Position numbers and translations under genes: made by a program. From Limnohabitans sp. Rim11 (GTDB lineage: Bacteria; Pseudomonadota; Gammaproteobacteria; Burkholderiales; Burkholderiaceae_C): a DNA stretch of 64,000 bases. This document shows positions 40,056 through 48,708 of this stretch, piece by piece; position 1 is the first letter of the stretch; every line of letters starts with the position of its first letter. Under the pieces are notes generated by a model, which saw only the letters and a program-made list of their open reading frames with translations, was not told the DNA's origin and made no database searches. The stretch spans positions 496,090 through 560,089 of the forward strand of contig NZ_CXOM01000001.1 in the NCBI RefSeq assembly GCF_001269365.1, given 5' to 3'.

Positions 40056-40877
40056 TCAATAAATCAAACGGTCGGGTTTGATTTCTTGCAGGATGGTGGT
40101 GGCTATTTCTTCAATCGATTTGCTGGTAGTAGAAAGCCAACGAATGCCTGATCGGCGCATCATCGATTCTGCATCCGACACTTCTTGACGACAGTTTTCT
40201 AAACTTGCGTACTTGGAGTTGGGGCGGCGCTCTGACCTGATTTCAGACAAGCGGTCTGGGTGAATGGAGAGACCAAAAATTTTCTTCCGATGAGGGACCA
40301 ATGCGGGTGGCAATTGCTTGCGCTCAAAATCTTCGGGAATGAGCGGGTAGTTGGCAGCTTTCATGCCGTGCTGCATAGCCAGGTAAAGGCTGGTAGGTGT
40401 TTTGCCACTGCGGCTAACACCCACTAAGATCACTTCAGCAGATTCCAAGTCGCGGTTCGATTGTCCGTCGTCGTGCGCCAAAGAAAAGTTGATGGCCTCA
40501 ATGCGGTCGTGGTATTCCTTGCTTTTGCTGGCGTCAGAAAAACGGCCCACACGGTGGTGGGACTTGATGCCAAGTTCTACCTCAAGGGGGTTGACGAACG
40601 TGCCAAACATGTCCAAAAGCATGCCCTTACAGCCCGCCCGTATTACTTCCAAAACCTCCATGTTCACCAAAGTGGTGAACACAATGGGTTTGACGTTCTC
40701 GATTTCGGCCGTGTGATTGATTTGCCTTACAACCTGGTGCGCCTTGTCGGCATTGTCAACAAAGGGCAGCCTGACGTGCCTGGTTTTCATCTCAAATTGG
40801 GCCAAGATGGCATTGCCAAAGGTCTCTGCCGTGATGCCGGTGCCGTCAGAGATGAAAAATACGGTGCGATGGGGCAT
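40056..40877 (-). CDS. ppsR: PEP synthase regulatory protein (kinase/pyrophosphorylase)
   Basis: Inactivates PEP synthase by ADP-dependent phosphorylation and reactivates it by phosphate-dependent removal. The 273-residue DUF299 protein begins RTVFFISDGTGITAETFGNA. The P-loop is VILVGVSRSGKTPTSLYLAM in the middle of the chain, and IFGLSIHPDRLSEIRSERRP follows. The divergent neighbour is ppsA, its substrate enzyme; this arrangement is conserved in proteobacteria and supports the assignment. The start ATG at 40877 is 170 bases from the ppsA start. Both promoters should lie in that gap, but I see no clear pair of boxes. Confidence 0.95.
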   Translation of the reverse strand: MPHRTVFFISDGTGITAETFGNAILAQFEMKTRHVRLPFVDNADKAHQVVRQINHTAEIENVKPIVFTTLVNMEVLEVIRAGCKGMLLDMFGTFVNPLEVELGIKSHHRVGRFSDASKSKEYHDRIEAINFSLAHDDGQSNRDLESAEVILVGVSRSGKTPTSLYLAMQHGMKAANYPLIPEDFERKQLPPALVPHRKKIFGLSIHPDRLSEIRSERRPNSKYASLENCRQEVSDAESMMRRSGIRWLSTTSKSIEEIATTILQEIKPDRLIY

Positions 40878-41047
40878 GGTCGTTAATTTCCAGAATGCTT
40901 AAATTTTATGAACAAGTGGCTCTTTGGGTCCTAAAATCACATCCATTATCTACTGCCCGCTGGCTGCGCTGAGTCACATCTAAGAACAATCAAGATTGAG
41001 CGCTTTGGTTCGGGTTGAAAGTGCCGTTTTTTAACTTTGGAGCTTTT

Positions 41048-43444
41048 ATGTCTAACCTTTTTGCAAAGGACGCTTTGGTCGTTCCATTTGAACAATTGCG
41101 AATGACCGATGTGGAGTCGGTCGGCGGCAAAAATGCCAGCCTAGGCGAAATGATTTCTCAATTGCCCAATGGTGTCAGGGTGCCTACTGGCTTTGCCACC
41201 ACGGCCTTTGCCTTCAGAGCGTTTTTAAAGCACGATGGCTTGGTTGATCGCATCAATCAAAAGCTCGATGCTTTGGATGTCGAAGATGTGCGTGCCTTGG
41301 CATCGGTCGGCGCAGAAATCAGGGGCATGGTGGAGGCGCAGCCTTTTCCGGCTGACCTTGAAAAATCCATTCGCGAACAATTCGCCATTCTCAGCGCTGG
41401 CAATCCCCAAGCTTCCTTTGCGGTCAGATCTTCTGCCACTGCCGAAGACTTGCCAGATGCGTCCTTTGCAGGACAACAGGAAACATTCTTGAATGTGGTC
41501 GGCATTGAAGATGTGCTGCACAAAATGAAAGAAGTGTTTGCGTCTTTGTACAACGATCGCGCTATCAGCTACCGTGTGCACAAAGGCTTTGCGCATGCCG
41601 AGGTGGCCCTTTCTGCGGGTGTGCAGCGCATGGTCCGTTCCGATTTGGGCGCAGCAGGTGTCATGTTCACCATCGACACCGAAACAGGTTTTGAAGATGT
41701 GGTTTTCATCACCTCCAGCTATGGCTTAGGTGAAACCGTGGTGCAAGGTGCGGTCAACCCTGACGAGTTCTATGTTCACAAGCCCATGTTGGCAGCCGGT
41801 AAAAAAGCTGTCATTCGTCGCAATCTGGGTTCTAAATTGATCCAGATGGTTTTCTCTTCTGCTGAAGAAAAAGCCAGTTCAGGCAAGCTGGTCAAAACCG
41901 TCGATGTGGCCATGGAGTTGCGCAATCGCTATTCCTTAACAGACGAAGACATCACCCAATTGGCGCAATACGCCATGGTCATTGAGAAGCACTACGGCCG
42001 ACCGATGGACATCGAGTGGGGCAAGGATGGCACAGACGGCTTGCTTTATATCTTGCAAGCTCGCCCAGAGACCGTCAAGAGTCAGGCCAAAGGCACGGCC
42101 GAATTACGCTACACCTTGAAAGGCAAAGGCGCTGTGTTGGCCGAGGGCCGCGCGATTGGTCAAAAAATTGGGACTGGGCCTGTTCGCTTGGTCCATAGCA
42201 TCTCTGAGATGGACCAAGTTAAGGCAGGTGATGTGTTGGTCACTGACATGACAGATCCCAATTGGGAGCCCGTGATGAAGCGCGCCAGTGCCATTGTCAC
42301 CAACCGAGGCGGCCGCACGTGTCACGCCGCCATCATTGCGCGTGAATTGGGTATTCCTGCCGTGGTGGGTTGTGGCAACGCTACCGATCAACTCCAAGAT
42401 GGCACCTTGGTCACAGTCAGCTGTGCAGAGGGCGACACCGGCCGAATCTATGACGGCTTGTTGGAAACAGAAATCACGGAAGTCAAGCGCGGGACCATGC
42501 CCGACATTGCGACCAAAATCATGATGAACGTGGGTAACCCCCAGTTGGCATTTGACTTTGCCCAATTGCCCAACCAAGGCGTTGGCTTGGCCCGCCTGGA
42601 ATTCATCATCAACAACAACATTGGTGTCCATCCCAAGGCCATCTTGGACTACCCCAACATCGACAGCGACCTCAAAAAAGCAGTCGAGTCTGTGGCGCGT
42701 GGCCATGCCTCGCCCAAAGCCTTCTACATCGACAAAGTCACCGAAGGCGTTGCCAGCATTGCGGCGGCATTTTGGCCCAAGCCGGTCATCGTTCGCTTGT
42801 CCGATTTCAAGAGCAACGAATACCGAAAACTCATTGGCGGTAGCCGCTACGAGCCAGAGGAAGAAAACCCCATGTTGGGCTTTCGCGGTGCGGCGCGCTA
42901 CATCAGTTCAGACTTTGGTGAAGCCTTCGCCATGGAGTGTGAAGCCATCAAGCGCGTGCGCGGCGAAATGGGCCTCAGCAATGTACAAGTGATGGTGCCG
43001 TTTGTGCGAACCTTGGCGCAGGCCGATCGTGTCACTTCTTTGCTTGCCAAACACGGTTTGAAGCGCGGTCAAGATGATTTGAAAGTCATCATGATGTGCG
43101 AGGTGCCCAGCAATGCCATCTTGGCGGAGAAGTTTTTAGAGTATTTCGATGGTTTCTCGATTGGCTCCAACGATCTCACCCAATTGACTTTGGGCTTGGA
43201 CCGCGACTCGGGTCTTGAGCTGTTGGCGGTCGATTTTGATGAGCGCGACTTGGCTGTTCAGACTTTGATTTCTCAAGCCATCAAGGCCTGTCTCAGTCAG
43301 GGCAAATATGTGGGTATTTGCGGCCAAGGCCCCAGCGACCACCCCGATTTTGCAAGGTGGTTGATGGCCCAGGGCATCAGTTCAATTTCTTTGAATCCTG
43401 ACACTGTGGTTGAGACCTGGACCCAATTAGGAAAAGTCGATTGA
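41048..43444 (+). CDS. ppsA: Phosphoenolpyruvate synthase
   Basis: Makes PEP from pyruvate, ATP and water, yielding AMP and phosphate, for gluconeogenesis. From the ATG at 41048 (TTGGAG upstream) it is 798 residues, close to the 792 of E. coli. The N-terminal ATP-binding domain includes [20 protein letters not shown] and [20 protein letters not shown]. The swivelling His domain is [20 protein letters not shown], with His426 phosphorylated in catalysis and Thr424 the expected PpsR target. The C-terminal PEP-binding barrel ends [18 protein letters not shown] and [15 protein letters not shown]. It is divergent from ppsR. Confidence 0.97.
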   Translation: MSNLFAKDALVVPFEQLRMTDVESVGGKNASLGEMISQLPNGVRVPTGFATTAFAFRAFLKHDGLVDRINQKLDALDVEDVRALASVGAEIRGMVEAQPFPADLEKSIREQFAILSAGNPQASFAVRSSATAEDLPDASFAGQQETFLNVVGIEDVLHKMKEVFASLYNDRAISYRVHKGFAHAEVALSAGVQRMVRSDLGAAGVMFTIDTETGFEDVVFITSSYGLGETVVQGAVNPDEFYVHKPMLAAGKKAVIRRNLGSKLIQMVFSSAEEKASSGKLVKTVDVAMELRNRYSLTDEDITQLAQYAMVIEKHYGRPMDIEWGKDGTDGLLYILQARPETVKSQAKGTAELRYTLKGKGAVLAEGRAIGQKIGTGPVRLVHSISEMDQVKAGDVLVTDMTDPNWEPVMKRASAIVTNRGGRTCHAAIIARELGIPAVVGCGNATDQLQDGTLVTVSCAEGDTGRIYDGLLETEITEVKRGTMPDIATKIMMNVGNPQLAFDFAQLPNQGVGLARLEFIINNNIGVHPKAILDYPNIDSDLKKAVESVARGHASPKAFYIDKVTEGVASIAAAFWPKPVIVRLSDFKSNEYRKLIGGSRYEPEEENPMLGFRGAARYISSDFGEAFAMECEAIKRVRGEMGLSNVQVMVPFVRTLAQADRVTSLLAKHGLKRGQDDLKVIMMCEVPSNAILAEKFLEYFDGFSIGSNDLTQLTLGLDRDSGLELLAVDFDERDLAVQTLISQAIKACLSQGKYVGICGQGPSDHPDFARWLMAQGISSISLNPDTVVETWTQLGKVD

Positions 43445-45558
43445 GTTCAGCATCGCACTTCAAGCAGCTCTATGACGCCTATCGCTGGCGTCTGCATCGA
43501 AACGTCATCTTGTATGTCGTTTTATTGCTGAGCCTCTTGGGTGTGATGGGCTGGGCAGAATCGCAGGGGCTGTCAAGAAGCTTGATTGGCCCTATTTTTT
43601 TATTTTCGACGGTCATGATTTACGCCCTGATTGGGGTTTCTGGCCGCACTAGCGATGCCGATGAATACTATGTGGCGGGCCGTCGAATTCCGGCTTTTTA
43701 CAACGGCATGGCCACAGCTGCCGACTGGATGAGCGCGGCTTCATTTATCAGTTTGGCAGGCGCACTTTATTTACAAGGCTTTTCTGGCGCAGGGGGGCAA
43801 GCTGGAGGCCTAGCTTATGTGATGGGATGGACCGGTGGTTTTTGCCTTGTGGCTTTGTTGATTGCGCCACACCTTCGTGCCATGGAGCTGTACACCTTGC
43901 CCGATTTTTTCAGCCAAAGATTTGGAGGGCGGTGGCCTAGACTGATTGCAGCTTGGGCGGCCATTTTGTGTTCGTTTACCTATGTGATTGCTCAAATCTA
44001 TGGCATTGGGCTGATTGCCTCTAGGTTGACGGGTGTGCAATTTGAGATTGGCATTTTGTTGGGCTTGGGCGGCGTGTTGTTGTGCTCTTTTTTGGGCGGT
44101 ATGCGGGCCATCACTTGGACCCAAGTCGCTCAGTACATTATTTTATTGATCGCGTTTTTAATCCCAGTTTCTTGGCTGGCCTACAAACAATTGGGTTCGC
44201 CATGGGCGCCGTTGGCCTACAGCACGCAGCTTTCAAAGATCGCTGAGTTAGAGCAAGAGCTCATTTCAAATCCTTCCGAAATTGCAGTTCGACAAGAGTT
44301 CTTAAGGCGCGCCGAGGTTTACAAAACGCGGCTAGAAAACGTCGACTTGGCTTTGCAAAAAGAAAGGGTTTTGCTTGAGCGACAACTCAGTGAACTCAAA
44401 CTCCAAAATGCCGAGTTCTCCGTCATTGTCAAAACCAGAAGAGAGCTGCAAGCTTTGCCCAAGGATGCGGCGGCGGCCAAAGAAGTTTGGCAAAAGGCCA
44501 TGCTTGAAAACTACGAGCGAGCCAAACCACTTGGCGGGATGCCTCTGCACGGTCAAGCCTTTCAGGGGCGACCTGATGGCACTCCTGCGCAGCAAGAAGC
44601 ATTCAACCTGTCCCGCATCAATTTTGTGGCTTTGATTTTTTGTTTGATGGCCGGTACAGCAGGCTTGCCCCATTTACTCACGCGGTTCTACACAGTCCCC
44701 AACGCGGCAGAAGCCAGGTTGTCTGTTGCTTGGTCTTTGTTGTTCATTGCCATTTTGTATTTGAGTGCCCCCGCTTTGGCCGTTTTGGTCAAATTCGAAG
44801 TCATGAACAATTTGGTGGGCAGCCCCTTTTCGGAATTGCCGCCTTGGTTGTCTCAATGGTCAAGGGTCGACAGTGCTTTGGTGGAAGTGGCCGACATCAA
44901 CCTTGATGGCGTGCTGCAATTTGGCGAGTTAAAACTGGGTGCCGACATGATCATGCTGGCCAGTCCTGAGTTGGCTGGCTTGCCCTATGTGATATCGGGC
45001 TTGGTTGCCGCTGGTGGTTTTGCCGCAGCGCTTTCCACGGCCGATGGCTTGCTGTTGACCATCAGCAACGCTTTTATTCACGACATGCGCTTGGGCATGA
45101 AAGACGGCGTTGAAACCGATGAGGGCAGGGTGATCTTGTCCAAGTTTGCCTTGTTGGCGGTTGCCATGTCGGCTGCGTTTGTGGCGGCTTGGAAACCCGC
45201 AGAAATTCTCGCCCTGGTGTCAGCTTCTTTTTCGATGGCCGCTTCCGCATTTTTCCCAGGGATGGTCATGGGCATTTTCTGGAAGAAAGCCAGCCGAAAA
45301 GGCGTGGTTTTGGGCATGTTGCTGGGCTTAAGCGTGACCATTTTCTACATGATCCTGAATGCACCCGCTTTAAGGGGCTTGCTCAATTTGCCCTTGAACT
45401 CCAGTTTGGTGTTTGGCATCCAACCCATTTCTGCGGGAATTTTGGGCGCACCTGCTGGGTTTTTGGCCATCTGGATCGGCAGTCTCCTTTGGCCTGATCT
45501 CGAAAAATCCCCCTCAGAGACAAATTTGTCCTCTGAAACACCCTTCCCAGGCCTCTAA
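43441..45558 (+). CDS. Sodium:solute symporter (VC_2705-like), with long soluble insertion
   Basis: A membrane transporter of the SSS family (acetate/proline permease type), 705 residues with about 13 hydrophobic helices. SSS signatures include [40 protein letters not shown], and [20 protein letters not shown]. Residues about 266-368 form a polar, Glu/Lys/Gln-rich helical insertion likely to be a coiled coil, absent from ActP or PutP but reported in the VC_2705 subfamily. The start TTG at 43441 overlaps the ppsA stop by four bases, with AGGAAAA upstream. Linkage to ppsA suggests uptake of an organic acid such as acetate or pyruvate; this is inference. Confidence 0.88.
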   Translation: MSSASHFKQLYDAYRWRLHRNVILYVVLLLSLLGVMGWAESQGLSRSLIGPIFLFSTVMIYALIGVSGRTSDADEYYVAGRRIPAFYNGMATAADWMSAASFISLAGALYLQGFSGAGGQAGGLAYVMGWTGGFCLVALLIAPHLRAMELYTLPDFFSQRFGGRWPRLIAAWAAILCSFTYVIAQIYGIGLIASRLTGVQFEIGILLGLGGVLLCSFLGGMRAITWTQVAQYIILLIAFLIPVSWLAYKQLGSPWAPLAYSTQLSKIAELEQELISNPSEIAVRQEFLRRAEVYKTRLENVDLALQKERVLLERQLSELKLQNAEFSVIVKTRRELQALPKDAAAAKEVWQKAMLENYERAKPLGGMPLHGQAFQGRPDGTPAQQEAFNLSRINFVALIFCLMAGTAGLPHLLTRFYTVPNAAEARLSVAWSLLFIAILYLSAPALAVLVKFEVMNNLVGSPFSELPPWLSQWSRVDSALVEVADINLDGVLQFGELKLGADMIMLASPELAGLPYVISGLVAAGGFAAALSTADGLLLTISNAFIHDMRLGMKDGVETDEGRVILSKFALLAVAMSAAFVAAWKPAEILALVSASFSMAASAFFPGMVMGIFWKKASRKGVVLGMLLGLSVTIFYMILNAPALRGLLNLPLNSSLVFGIQPISAGILGAPAGFLAIWIGSLLWPDLEKSPSETNLSSETPFPGL

Positions 45559-45567
45559 TTCCTGGGC

Positions 45568-45573
45568 TATAAT
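45568..45573 (+). promoter_or_regulatory. Candidate -10 box of the rpsF operon
   Basis: TATAAT, a perfect -10, lies 87 bases before the rpsF ATG. It follows an inverted repeat CCCAGG/CCTGGG. No good -35 at 16-18 bases is visible. Confidence 0.5.
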
Positions 45574-45588
45574 CGCGGGTTAAGCCTT

Positions 45589-45617
45589 GCTGCACCCCAT
45601 CCGACGCTGGGGGTAGC
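45589..45617 (+). ncRNA. Probable S6:S18 leader motif upstream of rpsF
   Basis: GCTGCACCCCATCCGACGCT then GGGGGTAGC folds so that ACCCC pairs with GGGGT and GCT with AGC. This leaves CCGACGCT in the apical part. The CCG with a following GCTGGGGG is characteristic of the published S6:S18-binding leader, in which the ribosomal protein complex represses its own operon. Position and sequence both fit; a six-T run follows, so it may also act as an attenuator. Confidence 0.65.
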
Positions 45618-45659
45618 TTTTTTCAATACCTCAAAGGTAAAAACCCAAAAGGAGTCTCA

Positions 45660-46025
45660 ATGCGTCATTACGAAATCATTTTGCTGATTCACCCGGATCA
45701 GAGCGAACAAGTTCCAGCCATGCTGGAGCGTTACAAGGGCATGATCGTTGCCGGCGGTGGCAAGATTCACCGTGTCGAAGACTGGGGTCGCCGCCAGTTG
45801 GCCTACCAAATTAACAAGTTGGGCAAAGCCCACTACTTGTGCGTGAACATTGAAGCTGATCAGGCTGTGATGGCCGAACTCGAACACGCCTTCAAGTTCA
45901 ACGACGCTGTTTTGCGCCACATGACTGTTCTCAAGAAGAAAGCCGAAACAGGTCCATCTTCTATGATGAAACAAGTCGAGCGCGAAGAAGCTCGCAAAGC
46001 CCAACAAGCCGAGTTTGCAGGCTAA
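45660..46025 (+). CDS. rpsF: 30S ribosomal protein S6
   Basis: A 121-residue platform protein that binds 16S rRNA as a pair with S18. It opens [20 protein letters not shown] and contains [20 protein letters not shown], then [12 protein letters not shown], the standard S6 fold of alternating strands and helices. The C-terminus is polar and charged ([14 protein letters not shown]). AAGGAG lies at a good distance from the ATG. It heads rpsF-priB-rpsR-rplI, with a leader that looks like the S6:S18 autoregulatory motif. Confidence 0.98.
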   Translation: MRHYEIILLIHPDQSEQVPAMLERYKGMIVAGGGKIHRVEDWGRRQLAYQINKLGKAHYLCVNIEADQAVMAELEHAFKFNDAVLRHMTVLKKKAETGPSSMMKQVEREEARKAQQAEFAG

Positions 46026-46031
46026 TTACAT

Positions 46032-46340
46032 TTGTTTGCGGGAGTGACGGAACAAAACCACCTTGAATTAACCGCTGGTATCGCAGAGCAAAAAGCACTT
46101 CGATACACACCGGCTGGATTACCAGTCATCGACTTGGTTCTAGAGCACAGCTCTAGCATGCAAGAAGCGGGAACTCTCAGACAGGTTAATGCCACAGTCA
46201 AAGCTGTTGCCATCGGATCTGTTGCAGAGAGAATTCAAACCCAGCCCATTGGCAGCGTTTGGAAATTCAGCGGTTTTTTGGCCACACCCAAAAACGGAAA
46301 AAATGTAGTTCTGCATATTCAAGAATTCAAGACACTTTAA
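46032..46340 (+). CDS. priB: Primosomal replication protein N (PriB)
   Basis: A small OB-fold single-stranded DNA-binding protein that helps PriA restart stalled forks. The 102-residue protein contains NHLELTAGIAEQKALRYTPA and GLPVIDLVLEHSSSMQEAGT, then WKFSGFLATPKNGKNVVLHI, all typical of PriB rather than SSB. I use the TTG at 46032, which lies six bases after rpsF. A GTG at 46044 is an alternative that would match shorter relatives, but GGGAG abuts it too closely to serve as its ribosome site. The position between rpsF and rpsR is diagnostic. Confidence 0.92.
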   Translation: MFAGVTEQNHLELTAGIAEQKALRYTPAGLPVIDLVLEHSSSMQEAGTLRQVNATVKAVAIGSVAERIQTQPIGSVWKFSGFLATPKNGKNVVLHIQEFKTL

Positions 46341-46355
46341 TTTTCAGGAGGCCCC

Positions 46356-46637
46356 ATGGCCACTTTCAAAAAATTTAACAAAGACAAGCGCCCTAAGCGC
46401 AACACCCAGTCATTGCTGTTCAAGCGCAAGCGTTTCTGCCGCTTCACAGTCACAGGCGTGGAAGAGATTGATTACAAAGACGTCGACACATTGCGCGACT
46501 TCATCGCCGAAAACGGCAAAATCATCCCCGCACGTCTGACAGGCACACGCGCTATTTATCAGCGCCAGTTAAACACTGCCATTAAGCGCGCTCGCTTCTT
46601 GGCCATGTTGCCTTACAGCGACCAGCACAAAGTTTAA
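46356..46637 (+). CDS. rpsR: 30S ribosomal protein S18
   Basis: A 93-residue basic protein that forms a heterodimer with S6 on the 30S platform. The core [40 protein letters not shown], and [20 protein letters not shown] is nearly invariant in the family. The extra N-terminal stretch rich in Lys and Arg ([15 protein letters not shown]) is longer than in E. coli (75 residues), as in other Burkholderiales. CAGGAGG precedes the ATG. It sits 16 bases after priB and 12 before rplI, so it is in the same operon. Confidence 0.98.
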   Translation: MATFKKFNKDKRPKRNTQSLLFKRKRFCRFTVTGVEEIDYKDVDTLRDFIAENGKIIPARLTGTRAIYQRQLNTAIKRARFLAMLPYSDQHKV

Positions 46638-46648
46638 GGAGAACAACC

Positions 46649-47101
46649 ATGCAAATTATTCTGCTCGATAAGGTTGTGAACCTTGGCAATTTGGGTGAAA
46701 TCGTTAAAGTTAAAGACGGTTATGCTCGTAACTTCTTGATCCCCAGCGGTCGTGCACGTCGCGCCACTGAAGCCAACAAAGCAGAGTTCGAAGCACGCCG
46801 TGCCGAACTCGAAAAAGCAGCAGCTGCCAAGTTGTCCGAAGCTCAAGCGCAAGGCGAAAAATTGGCTGGCGCAGTGGTCAAGATCACTCAGAAAGCTGGC
46901 GTTGATGGCCGTTTGTTCGGTTCCGTCACCAACCACGACATCGCTGAAGAGTTGAACAAATCGGGTTACGGTTTGGCCAAAGCTCAAATCCGTATGCCTA
47001 ACGGTCCTATCAAAACTGTGAGCGAATCAACTGTTGCTGTGGCATTGCACACAGACGTGGTGGTCGAAGTCACCGTTTCTGTTTACGGCGAAACAGCTTA
47101 A
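46649..47101 (+). CDS. rplI: 50S ribosomal protein L9
   Basis: Binds 23S rRNA near the L1 stalk and helps maintain reading frame. The 150-residue protein has the N-terminal domain [20 protein letters not shown] and the signature [21 protein letters not shown] long connecting helix rich in Glu, Ala and Lys follows, and a C-terminal domain contains [20 protein letters not shown]. Length matches the family (about 150). AAGGAG lies before the ATG. It ends the rpsF operon and is followed by a strong terminator. Confidence 0.98.
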   Translation: MQIILLDKVVNLGNLGEIVKVKDGYARNFLIPSGRARRATEANKAEFEARRAELEKAAAAKLSEAQAQGEKLAGAVVKITQKAGVDGRLFGSVTNHDIAEELNKSGYGLAKAQIRMPNGPIKTVSESTVAVALHTDVVVEVTVSVYGETA

Positions 47102-47116
47102 TTTATAAGCTCTATC

Positions 47117-47148
47117 AAAAGCCGCCCGTCGAAAGACTGGCGGCTTTT
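47117..47148 (+). terminator. Rho-independent terminator after rplI
   Basis: AAAAGCCGCC (47117-47126) pairs with GGCGGCTTTT (47139-47148) around a 12-base loop, followed by TC. It ends the rpsF-rplI operon, so dnaB should have its own promoter. Confidence 0.88.
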
Positions 47149-47170
47149 TCATTCCTGCAAGTTTTTTGCT

Positions 47171-47179
47171 TTATTCACA
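47171..47179 (+). promoter_or_regulatory. DnaA box 1 upstream of dnaB
   Basis: TTATTCACA matches the DnaA box consensus TTATNCACA exactly. It lies 96 bases before the dnaB ATG, just after the rplI terminator. Confidence 0.6.
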
Positions 47180-47203
47180 AGACTTTCTACACTTACCAAC
47201 GAC

Positions 47204-47212
47204 TTATCCACA
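47204..47212 (+). promoter_or_regulatory. DnaA box 2 upstream of dnaB
   Basis: TTATCCACA is the highest-affinity DnaA box. It has the same orientation as box 1 and starts 33 bases after it, about three helical turns, so both would lie on the same face of the DNA. It is 62 bases before the dnaB ATG. Confidence 0.7.
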
Positions 47213-47274
47213 GGCTTGTCCCATGACCAAAGTTCAATCCGTGCTTAAGATCTAGCATTCAATTTAGAACGTCC

Positions 47275-48708
47275 ATGTCAGCACTTTTCTCTCCTCAATC
47301 CCATTCAGAATCCGAGTTGGGATTTTCGCCAGTCAGCCAAGATCAACAGATCGCGCAGCTGCGTGTACCGCCTCATTCCATCGAGGCCGAGTCCAGTGTG
47401 TTGGGCGGCTTGTTGCTCGACAACAGTGCTTGGGACCGCATGGGCGATTTGCTGTCTGACAACGATTTTTATCGGCATGAGCACAAGCTGATTTTTGCGG
47501 CCATTTCTACCTTGATCAACGGCTCCAAACCTGCCGACGTGATCACTGTCTATGAGCAATTGCAAAATCAAGGCAAAGCAGAAGGCATGGGCGGCTTGGG
47601 CTATTTGAATTCTTTGGCCCAATACGTGCCCAGTGCCAGCAACATCAGGCGCTATGCCGAAATTGTGCGCGAGCGCTCTATCCTACGCAAATTGGTCACC
47701 GCCAGCGACGAGATTGCCACCAACGCGTTCAGCCCGCAGGGTAGGGCGGTTGAAAAAATATTAGACGAAGCCGAGCAAAAAATCTTCAACATTGGTGAAG
47801 AAGGCTCGCGCATGAAGCAAGGCTTCCAGTCCATGGACACCTTGGTGGTCGACCTCATGGATCGCGTCCAGGAGATGGCTGACAACCCCAACGACATCAC
47901 GGGCGTGCCCACCGGTTTCTACGACTTAGACCGCATGACTTCCGGTTTGCAAGCGGGCGATTTGGTGGTGTTGGCTGCCCGTCCTTCCATGGGTAAAACA
48001 GCTTTCGCCATCAACATTGCCGAGCATGTGGCTTTGAACGAGGGCCTGCCTGTGGCGGTGTTCTCGATGGAGATGGGCGCCGCCCAACTGGCGGTTCGTG
48101 TGGTCGGCTCCATTGGCCGCATTGACCAAGGTCACTTGCGCACCGGCAAGCTAACCGATGAAGAGTGGCCACGTTTGACCGATGCCATTGAGCGTCTGCG
48201 AACAGTGTCATTGCACATTGACGAAACACCCGGTTTAACGCCCAGCGAGCTGCGAGCCAATGCGCGTCGCTTGGCGCGCAAGTGCGGCAAGTTAGGCTTA
48301 ATTGTGGTTGACTACTTGCAACTCATGAGCGGCTCGTCAGGCAGCGATGGCGACAACCGAGCCACCGAGTTGGGTGAAATTTCTCGTGGCCTCAAAATGT
48401 TGGCCAAAGAACTTCAGTGTCCTGTCATTGCCTTGTCGCAGCTGAACCGTGGTGTGGAGCAAAGAACCGACAAGCGCCCCATGATGAGTGACTTGCGCGA
48501 ATCGGGTGCCATTGAGCAAGATGCCGACATCATCATGTTCATTTACCGCGACGACTACTACAACAAAGATTCCAAAGATCCTGGTGTGGCCGAGATCATT
48601 ATTGGCAAGCAGCGAAACGGCCCCACCGGCGCCGTTCGCTTAACCTTCTTGAAACCACTGACTCGCTTCGAGAGCTTGGCCTCATCAAGCAGTGATGGCG
48701 ACTATTAA
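47275..48708 (+). CDS. dnaB: Replicative DNA helicase DnaB
   Basis: The hexameric 5'-3' helicase at the replication fork. The 477-residue protein begins with a disordered stretch, then the N-terminal primase-interaction domain (RVPPHSIEAESSVLGGLLLD). A linker leads to the RecA-like ATPase with VVLAARPSMGKTAFAINIAE (Walker A around residues 234-242). LIVVDYLQLMSG is the Walker B, and VIALSQLNRGVEQR follows. ESGAIEQDADIIMFIYRDDY is the DnaB signature. No intein is present. Two DnaA boxes lie just upstream. It converges on phoH with a four-base overlap. Confidence 0.97.
   Translation: MSALFSPQSHSESELGFSPVSQDQQIAQLRVPPHSIEAESSVLGGLLLDNSAWDRMGDLLSDNDFYRHEHKLIFAAISTLINGSKPADVITVYEQLQNQGKAEGMGGLGYLNSLAQYVPSASNIRRYAEIVRERSILRKLVTASDEIATNAFSPQGRAVEKILDEAEQKIFNIGEEGSRMKQGFQSMDTLVVDLMDRVQEMADNPNDITGVPTGFYDLDRMTSGLQAGDLVVLAARPSMGKTAFAINIAEHVALNEGLPVAVFSMEMGAAQLAVRVVGSIGRIDQGHLRTGKLTDEEWPRLTDAIERLRTVSLHIDETPGLTPSELRANARRLARKCGKLGLIVVDYLQLMSGSSGSDGDNRATELGEISRGLKMLAKELQCPVIALSQLNRGVEQRTDKRPMMSDLRESGAIEQDADIIMFIYRDDYYNKDSKDPGVAEIIIGKQRNGPTGAVRLTFLKPLTRFESLASSSSDGDY

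Noticed and set aside
47150..47274. Possible replication origin at the DnaA boxes
   Set aside because: Only two boxes, no AT-rich unwinding region of useful length, and no dnaA, dnaN or gidA nearby.
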